Below are positions 1 through 9,405 of a DNA stretch of 64,000 nt, one piece after another. Each line of letters begins with the position of its first letter. The stretch's first letter is position 1. This DNA is from Bacteroides sp. M10. GTDB lineage: Bacteria > Bacteroidota > Bacteroidia > Bacteroidales > Bacteroidaceae. The stretch lies in the NCBI RefSeq assembly GCF_014334015.1, contig NZ_CP060488.1:3244501-3308500 (forward strand), written 5' to 3'. The notes beneath the pieces were generated by a model. The model was not told the DNA's origin. It saw only the letters and a list, made by a program, of their open reading frames with translations, and ran no database searches. The translations under genes were made by a program, and so were the position numbers.

Positions 1-3000
1 GCTTGCCGAAACCGGAGAGAGTAAGGATTTCCAGTTGATTCCCCAGGATAAGATAAGCTATATCGACTTTGAACGTTATCATATCGTCCATGATTCCCGG
101 GGAATTATTTGGATTTCAACCTATGGAAATGGGCTTTTCGCTTATAATACTGCCGAAGATAAACTGGAACATTTTGTGGCGAACATTAATGACCAGAGTC
201 ATATCAGTTCGGATTTCCTGCAATATGTGATGGAAGATCGTGCCGGTGGCATCTGGGTAGCTTCGGAATATTCAGGCTTGTCCCGTATTTCCGTATTGAA
301 TGAAGGAACTTCCCGTATCTATCCCGAATCCCGTGATTTGTTCGACCGGTCGAACACCATCCGTATGCTTACCAGAATGTCTAATGGAGATATCTGTGTA
401 GGTACGCGTAAGGGGGGATTATACACCTTTGATTCAAGCCTTCATTCGAAAATGACCAATCAATATTTTCATTCTAATATCTATGCTCTCACCGAAGACA
501 AGCAGGGACGAATGTGGATGGGAACTCGTGGAAATGGTCTCAAAGTGGGAGATACCTGGTATTATAATAATCCTTCTGACCTGACAGCCTTATCCGATAA
601 TAACGTTTTTGCCATTTATCGCGACCGTAAAGACCGCATGTGGATAGGAACATTTGGCGGTGGGCTGGAACTGGCTGAACCTACTCCCGACGGTAAATAT
701 AAATTCCGTCATTTCTTCCAGCAAACATTCGGAATGAGGATGGTGCGTGTGATAGAAGAAGACGCAAATGGGATGGTGTGGGTAGGAACCAGTGAGGGTA
801 TTTGTATTTTTCATCCGGATTCACTGATTGCAGATGCTGATAATTATCATCTTTTCAGTTATACAAACGGAAAGTTTTGCAGTAATGAAATCAAGTGTAT
901 CTATCGGGATACGGAAGGGCGGATGTGGATTGGTACGTCCGGTTCGGGACTGAATCTTTGTGAGCCGCAGGATAACTATTGTTCTTTGAAATATGAACAT
1001 TACGGAACTTCCGAAGGATTGGTTAACGATGTAATCCAGTCCATTCTGGGAGATAAAAAGGGGAATCTCTGGGTTGCCACCGAATATGGTATTTCCAAAT
1101 TTAATCCGGCTACCCATTCTTTTGAAAACTATTTCTTTTCTTCCTATACACTGGGAAATGTGTATAGTGAGAATAGTGCCTGTATGCGCGAAGATGGAAA
1201 ACTGCTTTTTGGCACAAACTACGGATTAATAGTGATCGATCCTGAAAAGATACAGGATAACGAAACTTTCTCCCCGGTTGTTTTCACGGATTTATATGTC
1301 AATGGAACCCAGATGAATCCGCAGATGGAGGACTCTCCATTAAAGCAATCGTTGGCTTATTCGGACGAAATAACCCTGAAGTTTTTTCAGAACTCATTCT
1401 TGATAGATTTCTCTACTTTTGATTATTCGGATAGCGGTCATACCAAATATATGTATTGGCTGGAAAATTACGATCAGGGATGGAGTGCTCCTTCTCCTCT
1501 GAATTTTGCTTCGTTTAAGTATCTTAATCCGGGAACTTATATACTTCACGTCAAGTCGAGCAATGGAACGGGTGTTTGGAATGATAGCGAGACTACACTG
1601 AAAATTGTAATTGTCCCTCCATTCTGGAAAACGACTTGGGCAATGCTGGGTTATGTGCTGTTATTAATCATAGCCTTGTACTTTGCTTTCCGTATCGTTC
1701 GTAACTTTAACGGCTTGCGTAACCGCATCAATGTAGAAAAGCAGTTGACAGAATATAAACTGGTGTTTTTTACCAATATCTCTCATGAATTCCGTACTCC
1801 GCTTACCTTGATTCAGGGAGCATTGGAGAAGATTCAACGTGTGACTGATATCCCGCGTGAATTGATATATCCGCTGAAAACAATGGATAAGAGCACGCAG
1901 CGTATGTTGAGGCTTATCAATCAGTTGCTGGAATTCAGAAAGATGCAGAATAATAAGCTGGCACTCTCTTTAGAGGAAACGGATGTCATCTCTTTCCTTT
2001 ATGAAATATTTTTGAGCTTCGGAGATGTAGCGGAACAAAAGAATATGAATTTCCGTTTCCTGCCTTCGGTGCCGTCCTATAAAATGTTTATTGATAAAGG
2101 AAATTTGGATAAGGTGACTTATAACCTGCTTTCAAATGCCTTTAAATATACTCCTTCGAACGGAACAATTATTCTCTCGGTGAATGTGGACGAAGGGAAG
2201 CAAACCTTGCAGATTCAGGTTTCGGATACGGGAGTCGGCATTCCTAAAGAGAAGCAGAACGAATTGTTCAAACGATTTATGCAGAGTAACTTCTCCGGTG
2301 ACAGTATCGGTGTAGGGTTGCATTTGAGCCATGAACTAGTTCAGGTACATAAAGGAACGATTGAGTATAAGGATAATGAAGGCGGTGGTTCTGTGTTTAC
2401 CGTATGCATTCCGACGGATAAGACGGTGTATTCGGAGAAAGACTTCCTTGTCCCGGGCAATGTACTGCTGAAAGAGGCGGATGGACATGCGCATCATTTG
2501 TTGCAGCTCTCTGAAGAACTTCCTGACTCGGAAAAACTGGCTGTTCCTCTGAATAAACGGAAAGTCTTGATTATTGAAGATGACAATGATATTCGTGAAT
2601 TCTTGAAAGAGGAAATCGGAGCCTATTTCGAAGTAGAAGTTGCTGCTGACGGTACATCCGGATTTGAGAAGGCACGTACGTATGATGCCGATTTGATTAT
2701 CTGTGATGTTCTGATGCCGGGAATGACGGGATTTGAGGTAACTAAGAAGCTGAAATCGGATTTTGATACGAGCCATATTCCTATCATTCTGCTGACTGCT
2801 TTGAGTTCGCCGGAGAAACATCTGGAAGGTATAGAAGCCGGAGCGGATGCTTACATAGCCAAACCGTTTAGTGTAAAATTGTTGTTGGCACGTGTATTCC
2901 GCCTGATCGAGCAGCGCGATAAATTGCGTGAGAAGTTCTCCAGTGAACCGGGTATTGTGCGTCCGGCCATGTGTACCACTGACCGGGATAAAGAATTTGC

Positions 3001-3337
3001 AGATCGGTTGGCTGCCATCCTTGAACAGAACCTCGCCCGGCCTGAATTCTCTATTGATGAGTTTGCACAGATGATGAAGTTGGGACGAACGGTATTTTAT
3101 CGGAAACTACGTGGAGTAACGGGATATTCGCCTAATGAATATTTACGTGTTGTGCGCATGAAGAAAGCAGCCGAGTTGTTACTGTCGGAAGATAATCTGA
3201 CGGTTGCAGAAGTCTCCTATAAGGTGGGTATCAGCGATCCTTTCTATTTCAGTAAATGCTTCAAAGCTCAATTCGGAGTAGCACCGTCCGTTTATCAACG
3301 TGGTGTGAGTAATGATAGTGATTCTACGCAAGATTAG
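1..3337 (+). CDS. Hybrid two-component system sensor/regulator (HTCS), 5' end outside window
   Basis: The frame is open from base 2 without a start codon, so this is the C-terminal 1,111 residues of a longer protein. A TTG at 35 is internal. Visible in order: two-bladed-propeller type repeats with WIGT/WVGT motifs (about residues 1-430), a Y_Y_Y-type domain, one membrane helix (about 548-568), a HisKA box with NISHEFRTPLTLIQ (His near 592), a HATPase with NLLSNAFKYTP and DTGVGIP, a receiver domain with the phospho-acceptor in IICDVLMPG (near 902), and an AraC-type HTH at the C terminus. By family, the periplasmic propeller binds an oligosaccharide and the cytoplasmic HTH activates a polysaccharide utilisation locus. 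It is a close paralogue of the complete HTCS at 21063-25391; compared with that one about 340 N-terminal residues lie outside the window. Its target promoters are inferred to be among those mapped here, but which ones cannot be read directly. Confidence 0.97.
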   Translation, partial: LAETGESKDFQLIPQDKISYIDFERYHIVHDSRGIIWISTYGNGLFAYNTAEDKLEHFVANINDQSHISSDFLQYVMEDRAGGIWVASEYSGLSRISVLNEGTSRIYPESRDLFDRSNTIRMLTRMSNGDICVGTRKGGLYTFDSSLHSKMTNQYFHSNIYALTEDKQGRMWMGTRGNGLKVGDTWYYNNPSDLTALSDNNVFAIYRDRKDRMWIGTFGGGLELAEPTPDGKYKFRHFFQQTFGMRMVRVIEEDANGMVWVGTSEGICIFHPDSLIADADNYHLFSYTNGKFCSNEIKCIYRDTEGRMWIGTSGSGLNLCEPQDNYCSLKYEHYGTSEGLVNDVIQSILGDKKGNLWVATEYGISKFNPATHSFENYFFSSYTLGNVYSENSACMREDGKLLFGTNYGLIVIDPEKIQDNETFSPVVFTDLYVNGTQMNPQMEDSPLKQSLAYSDEITLKFFQNSFLIDFSTFDYSDSGHTKYMYWLENYDQGWSAPSPLNFASFKYLNPGTYILHVKSSNGTGVWNDSETTLKIVIVPPFWKTTWAMLGYVLLLIIALYFAFRIVRNFNGLRNRINVEKQLTEYKLVFFTNISHEFRTPLTLIQGALEKIQRVTDIPRELIYPLKTMDKSTQRMLRLINQLLEFRKMQNNKLALSLEETDVISFLYEIFLSFGDVAEQKNMNFRFLPSVPSYKMFIDKGNLDKVTYNLLSNAFKYTPSNGTIILSVNVDEGKQTLQIQVSDTGVGIPKEKQNELFKRFMQSNFSGDSIGVGLHLSHELVQVHKGTIEYKDNEGGGSVFTVCIPTDKTVYSEKDFLVPGNVLLKEADGHAHHLLQLSEELPDSEKLAVPLNKRKVLIIEDDNDIREFLKEEIGAYFEVEVAADGTSGFEKARTYDADLIICDVLMPGMTGFEVTKKLKSDFDTSHIPIILLTALSSPEKHLEGIEAGADAYIAKPFSVKLLLARVFRLIEQRDKLREKFSSEPGIVRPAMCTTDRDKEFADRLAAILEQNLARPEFSIDEFAQMMKLGRTVFYRKLRGVTGYSPNEYLRVVRMKKAAELLLSEDNLTVAEVSYKVGISDPFYFSKCFKAQFGVAPSVYQRGVSNDSDSTQD

Positions 3338-3361
3338 GATGGAATTTTATCCATCTTGTTT
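3336..3361 (+). terminator. Probable terminator after HTCS
   Basis: A short hairpin, GATGGA (3338-3343) pairing with TCCATC (3350-3355), is followed by TTGTTT. It starts right at the stop codon of the upstream HTCS. The stem is short, so this is a modest call. Confidence 0.45.
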
Positions 3362-3379
3362 CCGGACCTTTATATTGAA

Positions 3380-3442
3380 TAATAGTCCTTATATTTGTGT
3401 ACAATAGTCCATTGTGCAATAGGGAAGGTACACCTATCTTTG
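3380..3442 (+). promoter_or_regulatory. HTCS-type promoter (RG-I class) for the deacetylase-GH105 unit
   Basis: GTACAATAGTCCATTGTG starts at 3399, and the Bacteroides -7 element TATCTTTG lies at 3435-3442. GTAC to the end of TTTG is 44 bp. ATAGTCC occurs twice, at 3382 and 3404, exactly 22 bp apart, as expected for a dimer on one DNA face. The same 18-base block, with one change, lies upstream of the gene at 5880. No good -33 TTTG is present, which fits an activator-dependent promoter. Confidence 0.7.
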
Positions 3443-3499
3443 CAGGGTAAATAGTGTCTGGTTATATGTATCCATGTATTTAATCATTATAATAGAATC

Positions 3500-4468
3500 A
3501 TGAAAACACTTTCTTTTTTTATTCTGACTTTTTTCTTTTATGCTTTCTGTATAAGTACCCTGTCGGCAGCAGATTGGAAAGTTTATGTTGCTAAATATAA
3601 ACAGGACAAGACTTGTGCTATCTCCTACACTTTTGATGATGGTTTGGCAGAACATGCCACTGTGGCTGCACCTGAATTGGAGAAGCGTGGCTTTAGAGGA
3701 ACTTTTTGGGTTTGCGGTTATTATACGGAACAAGGAGCATCATCCAAATTACCTCGAATAACTTGGGATGAACTAAGGAAAATGGCAAAGAACGGGCATG
3801 AGATTTCTAATCATAGCTGGTCACATCAGAATGCGAAGCGTTTGACTTTGGAACAAGTAAAAACTGAAATAGAAAAGAATGATAGTGCAATTTTTGCCAA
3901 TATAGGCGTTAGACCTGTCACTTACTGCTACCCGTATAATTATAAGACTGATGAAATTGTAGTACTGGCTTCCGAAAATAGGGTAGGGACACGTACCAGG
4001 CAGATTTCGATCGGTGGGAAATCGACTCCCCAACGATTTGCCAAATGGTTGGATGATTTAATGAAAAAAGAAGAGTGGGGAGTAGGTATGACTCATGGAA
4101 TTAATTATGGTTATGATGCTTTTAAAGAGCCTTCTTTATTTTGGGAACACTTGGATAAAGTGAAGAGCTTGGAAGATAAGATTTGGATAGGTACATTCCG
4201 TGAGGTAGCTGCCTATATAAAAGAGAGGGATGATGTTCAATTAAATATTGCCATGAATAAAAAAGGGTTGACGATTACTCCTGAAATGACATTAGACAAG
4301 AATTTGTATACAGAACCACTAACCATGGTGCTTGTGGGGGAAGAAGTGAAGGAAGTATCCGTGAAACAAGGCAAAAAGCAGCTTTCTGCACATATCTCCG
4401 GAGATAAGGTTATTTTCGATTTCAATCCGTACGCAGGGAAAATAAAAGTAAGTTTCAACTATAAATAA
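3500..4468 (+). CDS. Secreted polysaccharide deacetylase-like (NodB/CE4-like) protein
   Basis: A 322-residue protein with an N-terminal signal peptide ending near LSAAD. The NodB fold is indicated by SYTFDDGLAEH (metal-binding Asp pair, about residues 42-52) and HEISNHSWSHQ (the H-S-x-x-H metal motif, about 99-109). Two further blocks are a YPYNY segment and a GMTHGINYG segment near residue 200. A C-terminal beta-type domain of about 80 residues follows. CE4-family enzymes remove N- or O-acetyl groups from glycans, and in a pectin locus an O-acetyl pectin esterase is a fair guess, but the substrate is not visible. It is the first gene of a two-gene unit; GH105 starts 7 bp after its stop. A conserved HTCS-type promoter lies just upstream. 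Confidence 0.85.
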   Translation: MKTLSFFILTFFFYAFCISTLSAADWKVYVAKYKQDKTCAISYTFDDGLAEHATVAAPELEKRGFRGTFWVCGYYTEQGASSKLPRITWDELRKMAKNGHEISNHSWSHQNAKRLTLEQVKTEIEKNDSAIFANIGVRPVTYCYPYNYKTDEIVVLASENRVGTRTRQISIGGKSTPQRFAKWLDDLMKKEEWGVGMTHGINYGYDAFKEPSLFWEHLDKVKSLEDKIWIGTFREVAAYIKERDDVQLNIAMNKKGLTITPEMTLDKNLYTEPLTMVLVGEEVKEVSVKQGKKQLSAHISGDKVIFDFNPYAGKIKVSFNYK

Positions 4469-4475
4469 TCAAAGA

Positions 4476-5612
4476 ATGTACATGAAGAATAAATTAGTAC
4501 TATTACTCTTTCTTATCTTGACAAGTGTTGTCAGTGTCAGTGCTCAAACTCTGCCCGATCAGAAGGAAACATTAGAGGTTATGAAAAAGGTGAACGGTTA
4601 CTTTATGAAAAAGTATGCCGATTACACTACTCCCAGTTTTTATGGTCGTGTACGTCCCAGTAATATCTGGACGCGTGGTGTATATTATGAAGGATTGATG
4701 GCTCTCTATTCTATTTATCCGCGTGAAGATTATTATAAGTATACTTACGACTGGGCCGATTTCCACAAATGGGGAATGCGCAACGGCAATACTACCCGTA
4801 ATGCGGACGACCACTGTTGCGGGCAAACTTACATTGACATCTATAATATCTGCCCGTCAGACCCGAACATGATCCGGAATATCAAAGCAAGTATCGATAT
4901 GGTGGTGAACACCCCGCAGGTGAACGACTGGTGGTGGATTGATGCCGTGCAAATGGCGATGCCTATCTTCGCCAAATTCGGAAAGATGACCGGAGAACAG
5001 AAATACTACGATAAGATGTGGGATATGTACTACTACACACGCAGCCAACACGATGAAACGGGTATGTTCAACCCCAAAGACGGCCTGTGGTGGCGCGATC
5101 AGGATTTCAATCCTCCATATAAAGAGCCGAATGGCGAAGATTGCTATTGGAGTCGTGGAAACGGATGGGTATATGCTGCCTTGGTACGTGTATTGGATGA
5201 AATTCCTTCTGACGAGAAACACCGTCAGGACTATATCAATGATTTCCTGACCATGAGCAAGGCTTTGAAGAAATGTCAGCGTGAAGATGGTTTCTGGAAT
5301 GTCAGTCTTCACGACCCGACGAACTTCGGAGGAAAAGAGACTTCCGGTACAGCCTTATTTGTTTATGGTATGGCGTGGGGAGTCCGTAACGGATTACTCG
5401 ACCGTAAAGAGTATCTTCCCGTCCTTCTAAAAGCATGGAGCGCTATGGTGAAAGATGCCGTACACCCGAACGGATTTCTGGGATATGTGCAGGGAACAGG
5501 CAAGGAACCTAAAGACGGACAGCCGGTTACTTACAAGAGTGTACCTGATTTTGAAGATTACGGAGTCGGTTGTTTCCTGCTTGCCGGAACAGAGGTGTAC
5601 AAATTGAGATAA
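4476..5612 (+). CDS. GH105 unsaturated rhamnogalacturonyl hydrolase
   Basis: A 378-residue protein with a signal peptide ending in VSVSAQ. The whole mature chain matches the YteR/YesR-type (alpha/alpha)6 barrel of GH105. Recognisable blocks are RPSNIWTRGVYYEGLMALY near the start, DDHCCGQTYIDIY, the WWWIDAVQMAMPIFAKFG block carrying the catalytic Asp, and YWSRGNGWVYAALVRVL. By family, it removes the delta-4,5-unsaturated galacturonic acid left at the non-reducing end by pectate or rhamnogalacturonan lyases, normally in the periplasm. It follows the deacetylase-like gene by 7 bp and is followed by a strong terminator, so the two form one unit. A second GH105 module occurs fused to an esterase at 33362-35893. 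Confidence 0.93.
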   Translation: MYMKNKLVLLLFLILTSVVSVSAQTLPDQKETLEVMKKVNGYFMKKYADYTTPSFYGRVRPSNIWTRGVYYEGLMALYSIYPREDYYKYTYDWADFHKWGMRNGNTTRNADDHCCGQTYIDIYNICPSDPNMIRNIKASIDMVVNTPQVNDWWWIDAVQMAMPIFAKFGKMTGEQKYYDKMWDMYYYTRSQHDETGMFNPKDGLWWRDQDFNPPYKEPNGEDCYWSRGNGWVYAALVRVLDEIPSDEKHRQDYINDFLTMSKALKKCQREDGFWNVSLHDPTNFGGKETSGTALFVYGMAWGVRNGLLDRKEYLPVLLKAWSAMVKDAVHPNGFLGYVQGTGKEPKDGQPVTYKSVPDFEDYGVGCFLLAGTEVYKLR

Positions 5613-5649
5613 TACATATCGGGCGTAACCAACCAGTCATCTTTAAAAT

Positions 5650-5706
5650 AAGGCAGTCGAAGGCAATTTCTCTTTTTTACGTTATTGCTTTCGACTGCCT
5701 TTTCTA
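5650..5706 (+). terminator. Rho-independent terminator after GH105
   Basis: Long stem: AAGGCAGTCGAA (from 5650) pairs with TTCGACTGCCTT (ending about 5702), extended inward by GCAAT/ATTGC, then TTTTCTATTT. Confidence 0.85.
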
Positions 5707-5784
5707 TTTATATGGAAATAGAATAATATACACTTCTCCATAGGTAATTATACTCTGGAGTCCTTTGTTCCCCTGAATGAATAA

Positions 5785-5844
5785 TTGCCAAGGTATTTGC
5801 GTACAATCGTCCATTGTGTAGTTCAATAAGTACGTCTACATTTG
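5785..5844 (+). promoter_or_regulatory. HTCS-type promoter (RG-I class) for the fimbrillin-CE12 unit
   Basis: GTACAATCGTCCATTGTG starts at 5801 and the -7 element TACATTTG is at 5837-5844. The GTAC to TTTG-end distance is 44 bp, identical to the promoter at 3399-3442. ATTTG precedes GTAC in both, with one base (T or C) between, so the shared block extends upstream too. Confidence 0.72.
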
Positions 5845-5879
5845 CAGAAGTAAAAAATTAAAAAAAACAATAACTTAAA

Positions 5880-6842
5880 ATGAAGACATCAATGAAAAAC
5901 ATGTATTTAGCTGCTGCTATGGTAGTGTCATTAGTTTTTTCTGCTTGTAGTGACGAAGAGTCGGGAAAAGCGGACCGTGCTTATAAACCCATCGAAATTT
6001 TCGGAAATATCAATGAAGTGGTGAATAATGTTCAGGAAACTCGTGCTGTCGGTGCGGCATGGGGATCAGACGATCGTATTGGAGTAACTGTTGAAACAGA
6101 TGCAGATAATGCGACGGCTAATGCAGTGGATACTTATATCAACATCCAATATCGCAATGAAGCCGGTGGTGCATTCCGTGTTGTAAATGAAGGTTCAACA
6201 GATAATAATATCCGTTTGAAGGGAGAAGGTGAGTTTACTTTAAATGCCTATTATCCCTATCAGGGTACGAACGGGACATTGCCGGGTACGGAAGGGGTGA
6301 TTGCAAAAACGATAAGCGGTGCAGATCAGGCAACGGACAAACAATCGCAAATAGACTTTCTGTTCGCCAAAGCTACCGGAGTTCGTGCGGAGGCTCCCGT
6401 TACATTTGACTTTTCTCATAAAATGACCAAAATCATATTGAAGTTTAAAGCAACCAATGGTGCTACACTAAATAATATGAAGGTTTACCTGAAAAGTCTG
6501 CAGTTGGAAGGCTCTTTTGACGTAAATACCGGTGTGGCTGTTGCTAAAAGTGGTGCTACTCCGAACTCGGAATTAAGTATGGACATTGTTAAACCGGCAG
6601 AAGGCGAAATGACTGCATCTATTATTCTATTCCCGCAGGATATGCCGGAAAAAGTTTTGCTGGAAGTGAGAATGAATGATGAAACCTATACGCAATACAT
6701 GCCCGTCCAGAATCTGGAAAGTGGACATGCCTATCCTTACAATGTGACATTCGAAAATCCTGCTATGACAATTACCAGAGCGGAAATTGAAGACTGGATT
6801 GTAGAAGAGGATAAAGATGTGACTGCTTCGGTTACTGAATAA
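5880..6842 (+). CDS. Fimbrillin-like surface lipoprotein 1
   Basis: A 320-residue protein with a lipoprotein signal (SLVFSACSDE; Cys near residue 23). The pattern is typical of Bacteroides fimbrillin/Mfa-like proteins: an early ETRAV segment, WGSDDRIGV, a TLNAYYPYQG strand, QIDFLFAKATG, and FDFSHKMTKIILKFKATNG. The C terminus ends with a linker and the acidic segment WIVEEDKDV. It leads an operon of three such proteins followed by a rhamnogalacturonan acetylesterase, so I infer a surface role in the pectin system (glycan binding or scaffolding) and not a classical adhesive pilus. No fimbrial usher-like or anchor genes are nearby. Binding to pectin is not shown by the sequence. Confidence 0.85.
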   Translation: MKTSMKNMYLAAAMVVSLVFSACSDEESGKADRAYKPIEIFGNINEVVNNVQETRAVGAAWGSDDRIGVTVETDADNATANAVDTYINIQYRNEAGGAFRVVNEGSTDNNIRLKGEGEFTLNAYYPYQGTNGTLPGTEGVIAKTISGADQATDKQSQIDFLFAKATGVRAEAPVTFDFSHKMTKIILKFKATNGATLNNMKVYLKSLQLEGSFDVNTGVAVAKSGATPNSELSMDIVKPAEGEMTASIILFPQDMPEKVLLEVRMNDETYTQYMPVQNLESGHAYPYNVTFENPAMTITRAEIEDWIVEEDKDVTASVTE

Positions 6843-6873
6843 ACGACTGACAAGGATTCAAAAAAAGAACGAT

Positions 6874-7764
6874 ATGAAAAGATATGAATTATGGCTCGGT
6901 AGTTTATTGGTAGTGACAGGTTTCTTAGGGGCGTGTACCAATGTAGCAGAAGACGAGTTTCGGAATAATCAATATCCGATGGAACTAATGGCGGAAAAAT
7001 CAGCTATGACTTTTACGCGCAGCATCGGGGAGAAGACTGAATGGGATGGGGGAGAAACTGTTTCCCTTTATGATGGTTTCTCACAAAAGCTGTATGAGGT
7101 TTCTCAATCAGGCGAAATGAGCGCTAAAAATAATGATCCTCTTTATTGGTATACGACAACGGAAGAAGAAACATTGTTTGCCTGGTATCCTTCTTCGGAA
7201 ACCTTATTGACAGAATGGACTGTAGCTACTGATCAAACTAATGAAGAGTCATATAAAAACTCGGATTTTCTTTATGCTTATGAGAAAATGAAGTTCCGTA
7301 GCGAACGGAAACTTAAATTCCATCATGGAACAGTAAAGTTGATTATCAATGTAAAAGGTGACGGAGATACGGTGTCGGAGGAAGACTTGAAAGATATGGT
7401 GTTTACTGTAAGTGCCATAACAAAAGGCACCATGACAGAAGGCAAATTACAGCCTGCGGCGGGAGTTGAAGCGATAGTGATGAAACCTTATAAGTTGGAA
7501 GATGCCAGGGAAGGGTATATTTATTCTTTCCAGTTGTTGATGGTTCCACAGGATATGTCCGGTAAGTCATTCTTCAAAGTTACATTGAAAGATGGCAGGA
7601 ATTTCGGTCATACACCTGGTAATGGAGAGGGGCTATTGGAAGGTGGGCACCAATATACATACAATGTAGGAGTGGGTAAGCCGGGACTGAAAGTGACAAT
7701 AGAGAAAGATTCTGTTTCGTGGGATGGTGATGATGAAGAAGTGGAAGGAACGGACAAAGAATAA
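6874..7764 (+). CDS. Fimbrillin-like surface lipoprotein 2
   Basis: A 296-residue protein with a lipoprotein signal (GFLGACTN). It has the fimbrillin-type order: MTFTRSIGEKTEW, a short strand with VSLYDGF, LFAWYPSSE, SDFLYAYEKM, and LKFHHGTVKLIINVKGD. Near the C terminus HQYTYNVGVGKPGLKVTIE is the usual end of the second beta domain. It starts 31 bp after fimbrillin-like 1 and ends 21 bp before fimbrillin-like 3, so all three are surely co-transcribed. Function inferred as for its neighbour. Confidence 0.83.
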   Translation: MKRYELWLGSLLVVTGFLGACTNVAEDEFRNNQYPMELMAEKSAMTFTRSIGEKTEWDGGETVSLYDGFSQKLYEVSQSGEMSAKNNDPLYWYTTTEEETLFAWYPSSETLLTEWTVATDQTNEESYKNSDFLYAYEKMKFRSERKLKFHHGTVKLIINVKGDGDTVSEEDLKDMVFTVSAITKGTMTEGKLQPAAGVEAIVMKPYKLEDAREGYIYSFQLLMVPQDMSGKSFFKVTLKDGRNFGHTPGNGEGLLEGGHQYTYNVGVGKPGLKVTIEKDSVSWDGDDEEVEGTDKE

Positions 7765-7785
7765 TATTCAAAAATTGAAGCGAAG

Positions 7786-9390
7786 ATGAAACAATATAAA
7801 TTTATGCAAGTAGCCTTGCTGACCATCATGTTGTTCGGTTGGGCTGGTTGTTCTCAAAATGAAGAAGAAGTTCCGGGAAATGTACGGAATGGCATTGTAT
7901 TAAATGTGACTGATACAGGACTGATTAGCAATGAATCATCTACACGAACGGAAGATACAGGGTTTGTTACCACTTTTACGCAGGGGGATCAAATCGGATT
8001 GTTTGCCGTAAAAGATGGAAGCATATTGGATGAAATCAATAATATGCCATTTACGTTCAATGGCTCAAGCTGGTCGGGCAAACCGATATTGTATGACGAC
8101 CGGTTGGCTGGAGTGACTTTTTATGCATACTATCCTTATCAATCGGAAATGACAGGGAAAACAGATTTAACAGGTGATGATTTTTTTGCTCCTTTAGTGG
8201 CTGGCTGGGAATTGACAACAGAACAGAGTGAACAGAAAACGTATGCGAAGCAGGACTTGATGACTTCAAATGCAACTGCGTTGATTGGTGAAAATGGAAA
8301 CTATACATTGAGTTTTCAGTTGACACATCGTATGAGTCTGCTTGTTGTAAAGTTGCCTTCCACACGGTATATTTTTACGGATGCAGAGGGAGTGGCAATG
8401 CCGGAAGAAACTCCTTACATTGCTATGCCGGTTGATGTAGCGTTCTATCTGGACCATGTGGATGAAGGAACGAAAATCTCTCCTTATTATGACGCGAAGA
8501 AAGACGAATATCGTTTGTTAAGAAAACCATCTTCGGAGAATCAAATTATCGGTCATTACAATGATAAACAATGTATGTTTGATACGGCTGAAAAGATGAA
8601 AGAAGGGAAGTATAAACGTTTTGTTGTCGATGGCGGATATAAAGAGGTGACTCACCATCTGCAGGTAGGCGATTATTATTATGCGGATGGTAGCGTGGTA
8701 AGTGGCAATGAAGCGGAACCTGCAAAGGATAATTGTATTGGAATCGTTTGTTGGGTGGGAAATCCAATGCCTTCTGTACTGTATAAAGACGTAGCGGGAA
8801 CTCCCTATACAGCCAATAATGATGCATTGCTTCGTTCACATCCTAATTGTGTTCATGGATTGGTAATGAGTCTCTATACAGAAACGGGTAAATTTTCTCC
8901 TGCTCTTACTCAAAGTATACATGACTGGTTTATGACCACTTCATTTACTTCTTCTTATGTTTCCGTCACCGGATATTATGATGTAAATGAAAATAATAAA
9001 AACAAACCGCTTCGCTTTTTGGGATATAATAACTCGGAAGTACTGGATTTGTATTATGAAACATTCAAAACAGATTTTGAATGTTTCCAATATCAGGATG
9101 ATTGTGAAAGTAACTTTCCGTCTCCGTCTATTACTACAGGTTGGTATGTGCCCTCAAGTGGAGAGCTTATCGCTTTGCAGGATAAAGATAATTCTTTAGA
9201 GAGTAGGCTGAATTCTAAGTTGATAAAAGTATCGGATAAAGCAATGGATACATCTGCTACTTATTGGAGCAGTACGGAACGAAATAATAAGAATATGTAT
9301 ATTGTTACTTATTCCAAAACTGCAGGCTCGGCAGGGACTGGCGGTGTTAAGACCAATGTTTATACTTATCGTTTCTTCCTGGGATTCTAA
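7786..9390 (+). CDS. Fimbrillin-like lipoprotein 3 with FISUMP-like C-terminal region
   Basis: A 534-residue protein with a lipoprotein signal (LFGWAGCSQN). The N-terminal half is fimbrillin-like (TRTEDTGFVTTFTQGDQIGLFAVKD, VTFYAYYPYQSE, KQDLMTSNA, LSFQLTHRMSLLVVKLPS). The C-terminal 250 residues differ from the first two: DYYYADGSVV, CIGIVCWVGNP, then GWYVPSSGELIAL and ATYWSSTERNN. This last pattern resembles the FISUMP/DUF1566-type fold seen on Bacteroidetes surface proteins. It is twice the length of its two neighbours and is probably the tip-like or ligand-binding partner. That role is inference. Confidence 0.82.
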   Translation: MKQYKFMQVALLTIMLFGWAGCSQNEEEVPGNVRNGIVLNVTDTGLISNESSTRTEDTGFVTTFTQGDQIGLFAVKDGSILDEINNMPFTFNGSSWSGKPILYDDRLAGVTFYAYYPYQSEMTGKTDLTGDDFFAPLVAGWELTTEQSEQKTYAKQDLMTSNATALIGENGNYTLSFQLTHRMSLLVVKLPSTRYIFTDAEGVAMPEETPYIAMPVDVAFYLDHVDEGTKISPYYDAKKDEYRLLRKPSSENQIIGHYNDKQCMFDTAEKMKEGKYKRFVVDGGYKEVTHHLQVGDYYYADGSVVSGNEAEPAKDNCIGIVCWVGNPMPSVLYKDVAGTPYTANNDALLRSHPNCVHGLVMSLYTETGKFSPALTQSIHDWFMTTSFTSSYVSVTGYYDVNENNKNKPLRFLGYNNSEVLDLYYETFKTDFECFQYQDDCESNFPSPSITTGWYVPSSGELIALQDKDNSLESRLNSKLIKVSDKAMDTSATYWSSTERNNKNMYIVTYSKTAGSAGTGGVKTNVYTYRFFLGF

Positions 9391-9405
9391 TATAAAGATA
9401 TTCGT

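Noticed and set aside
5880..9390. Classical fimbrial operon
   Set aside because: No assembly or anchor genes, and the promoter and the CE12 gene tie it to pectin use.
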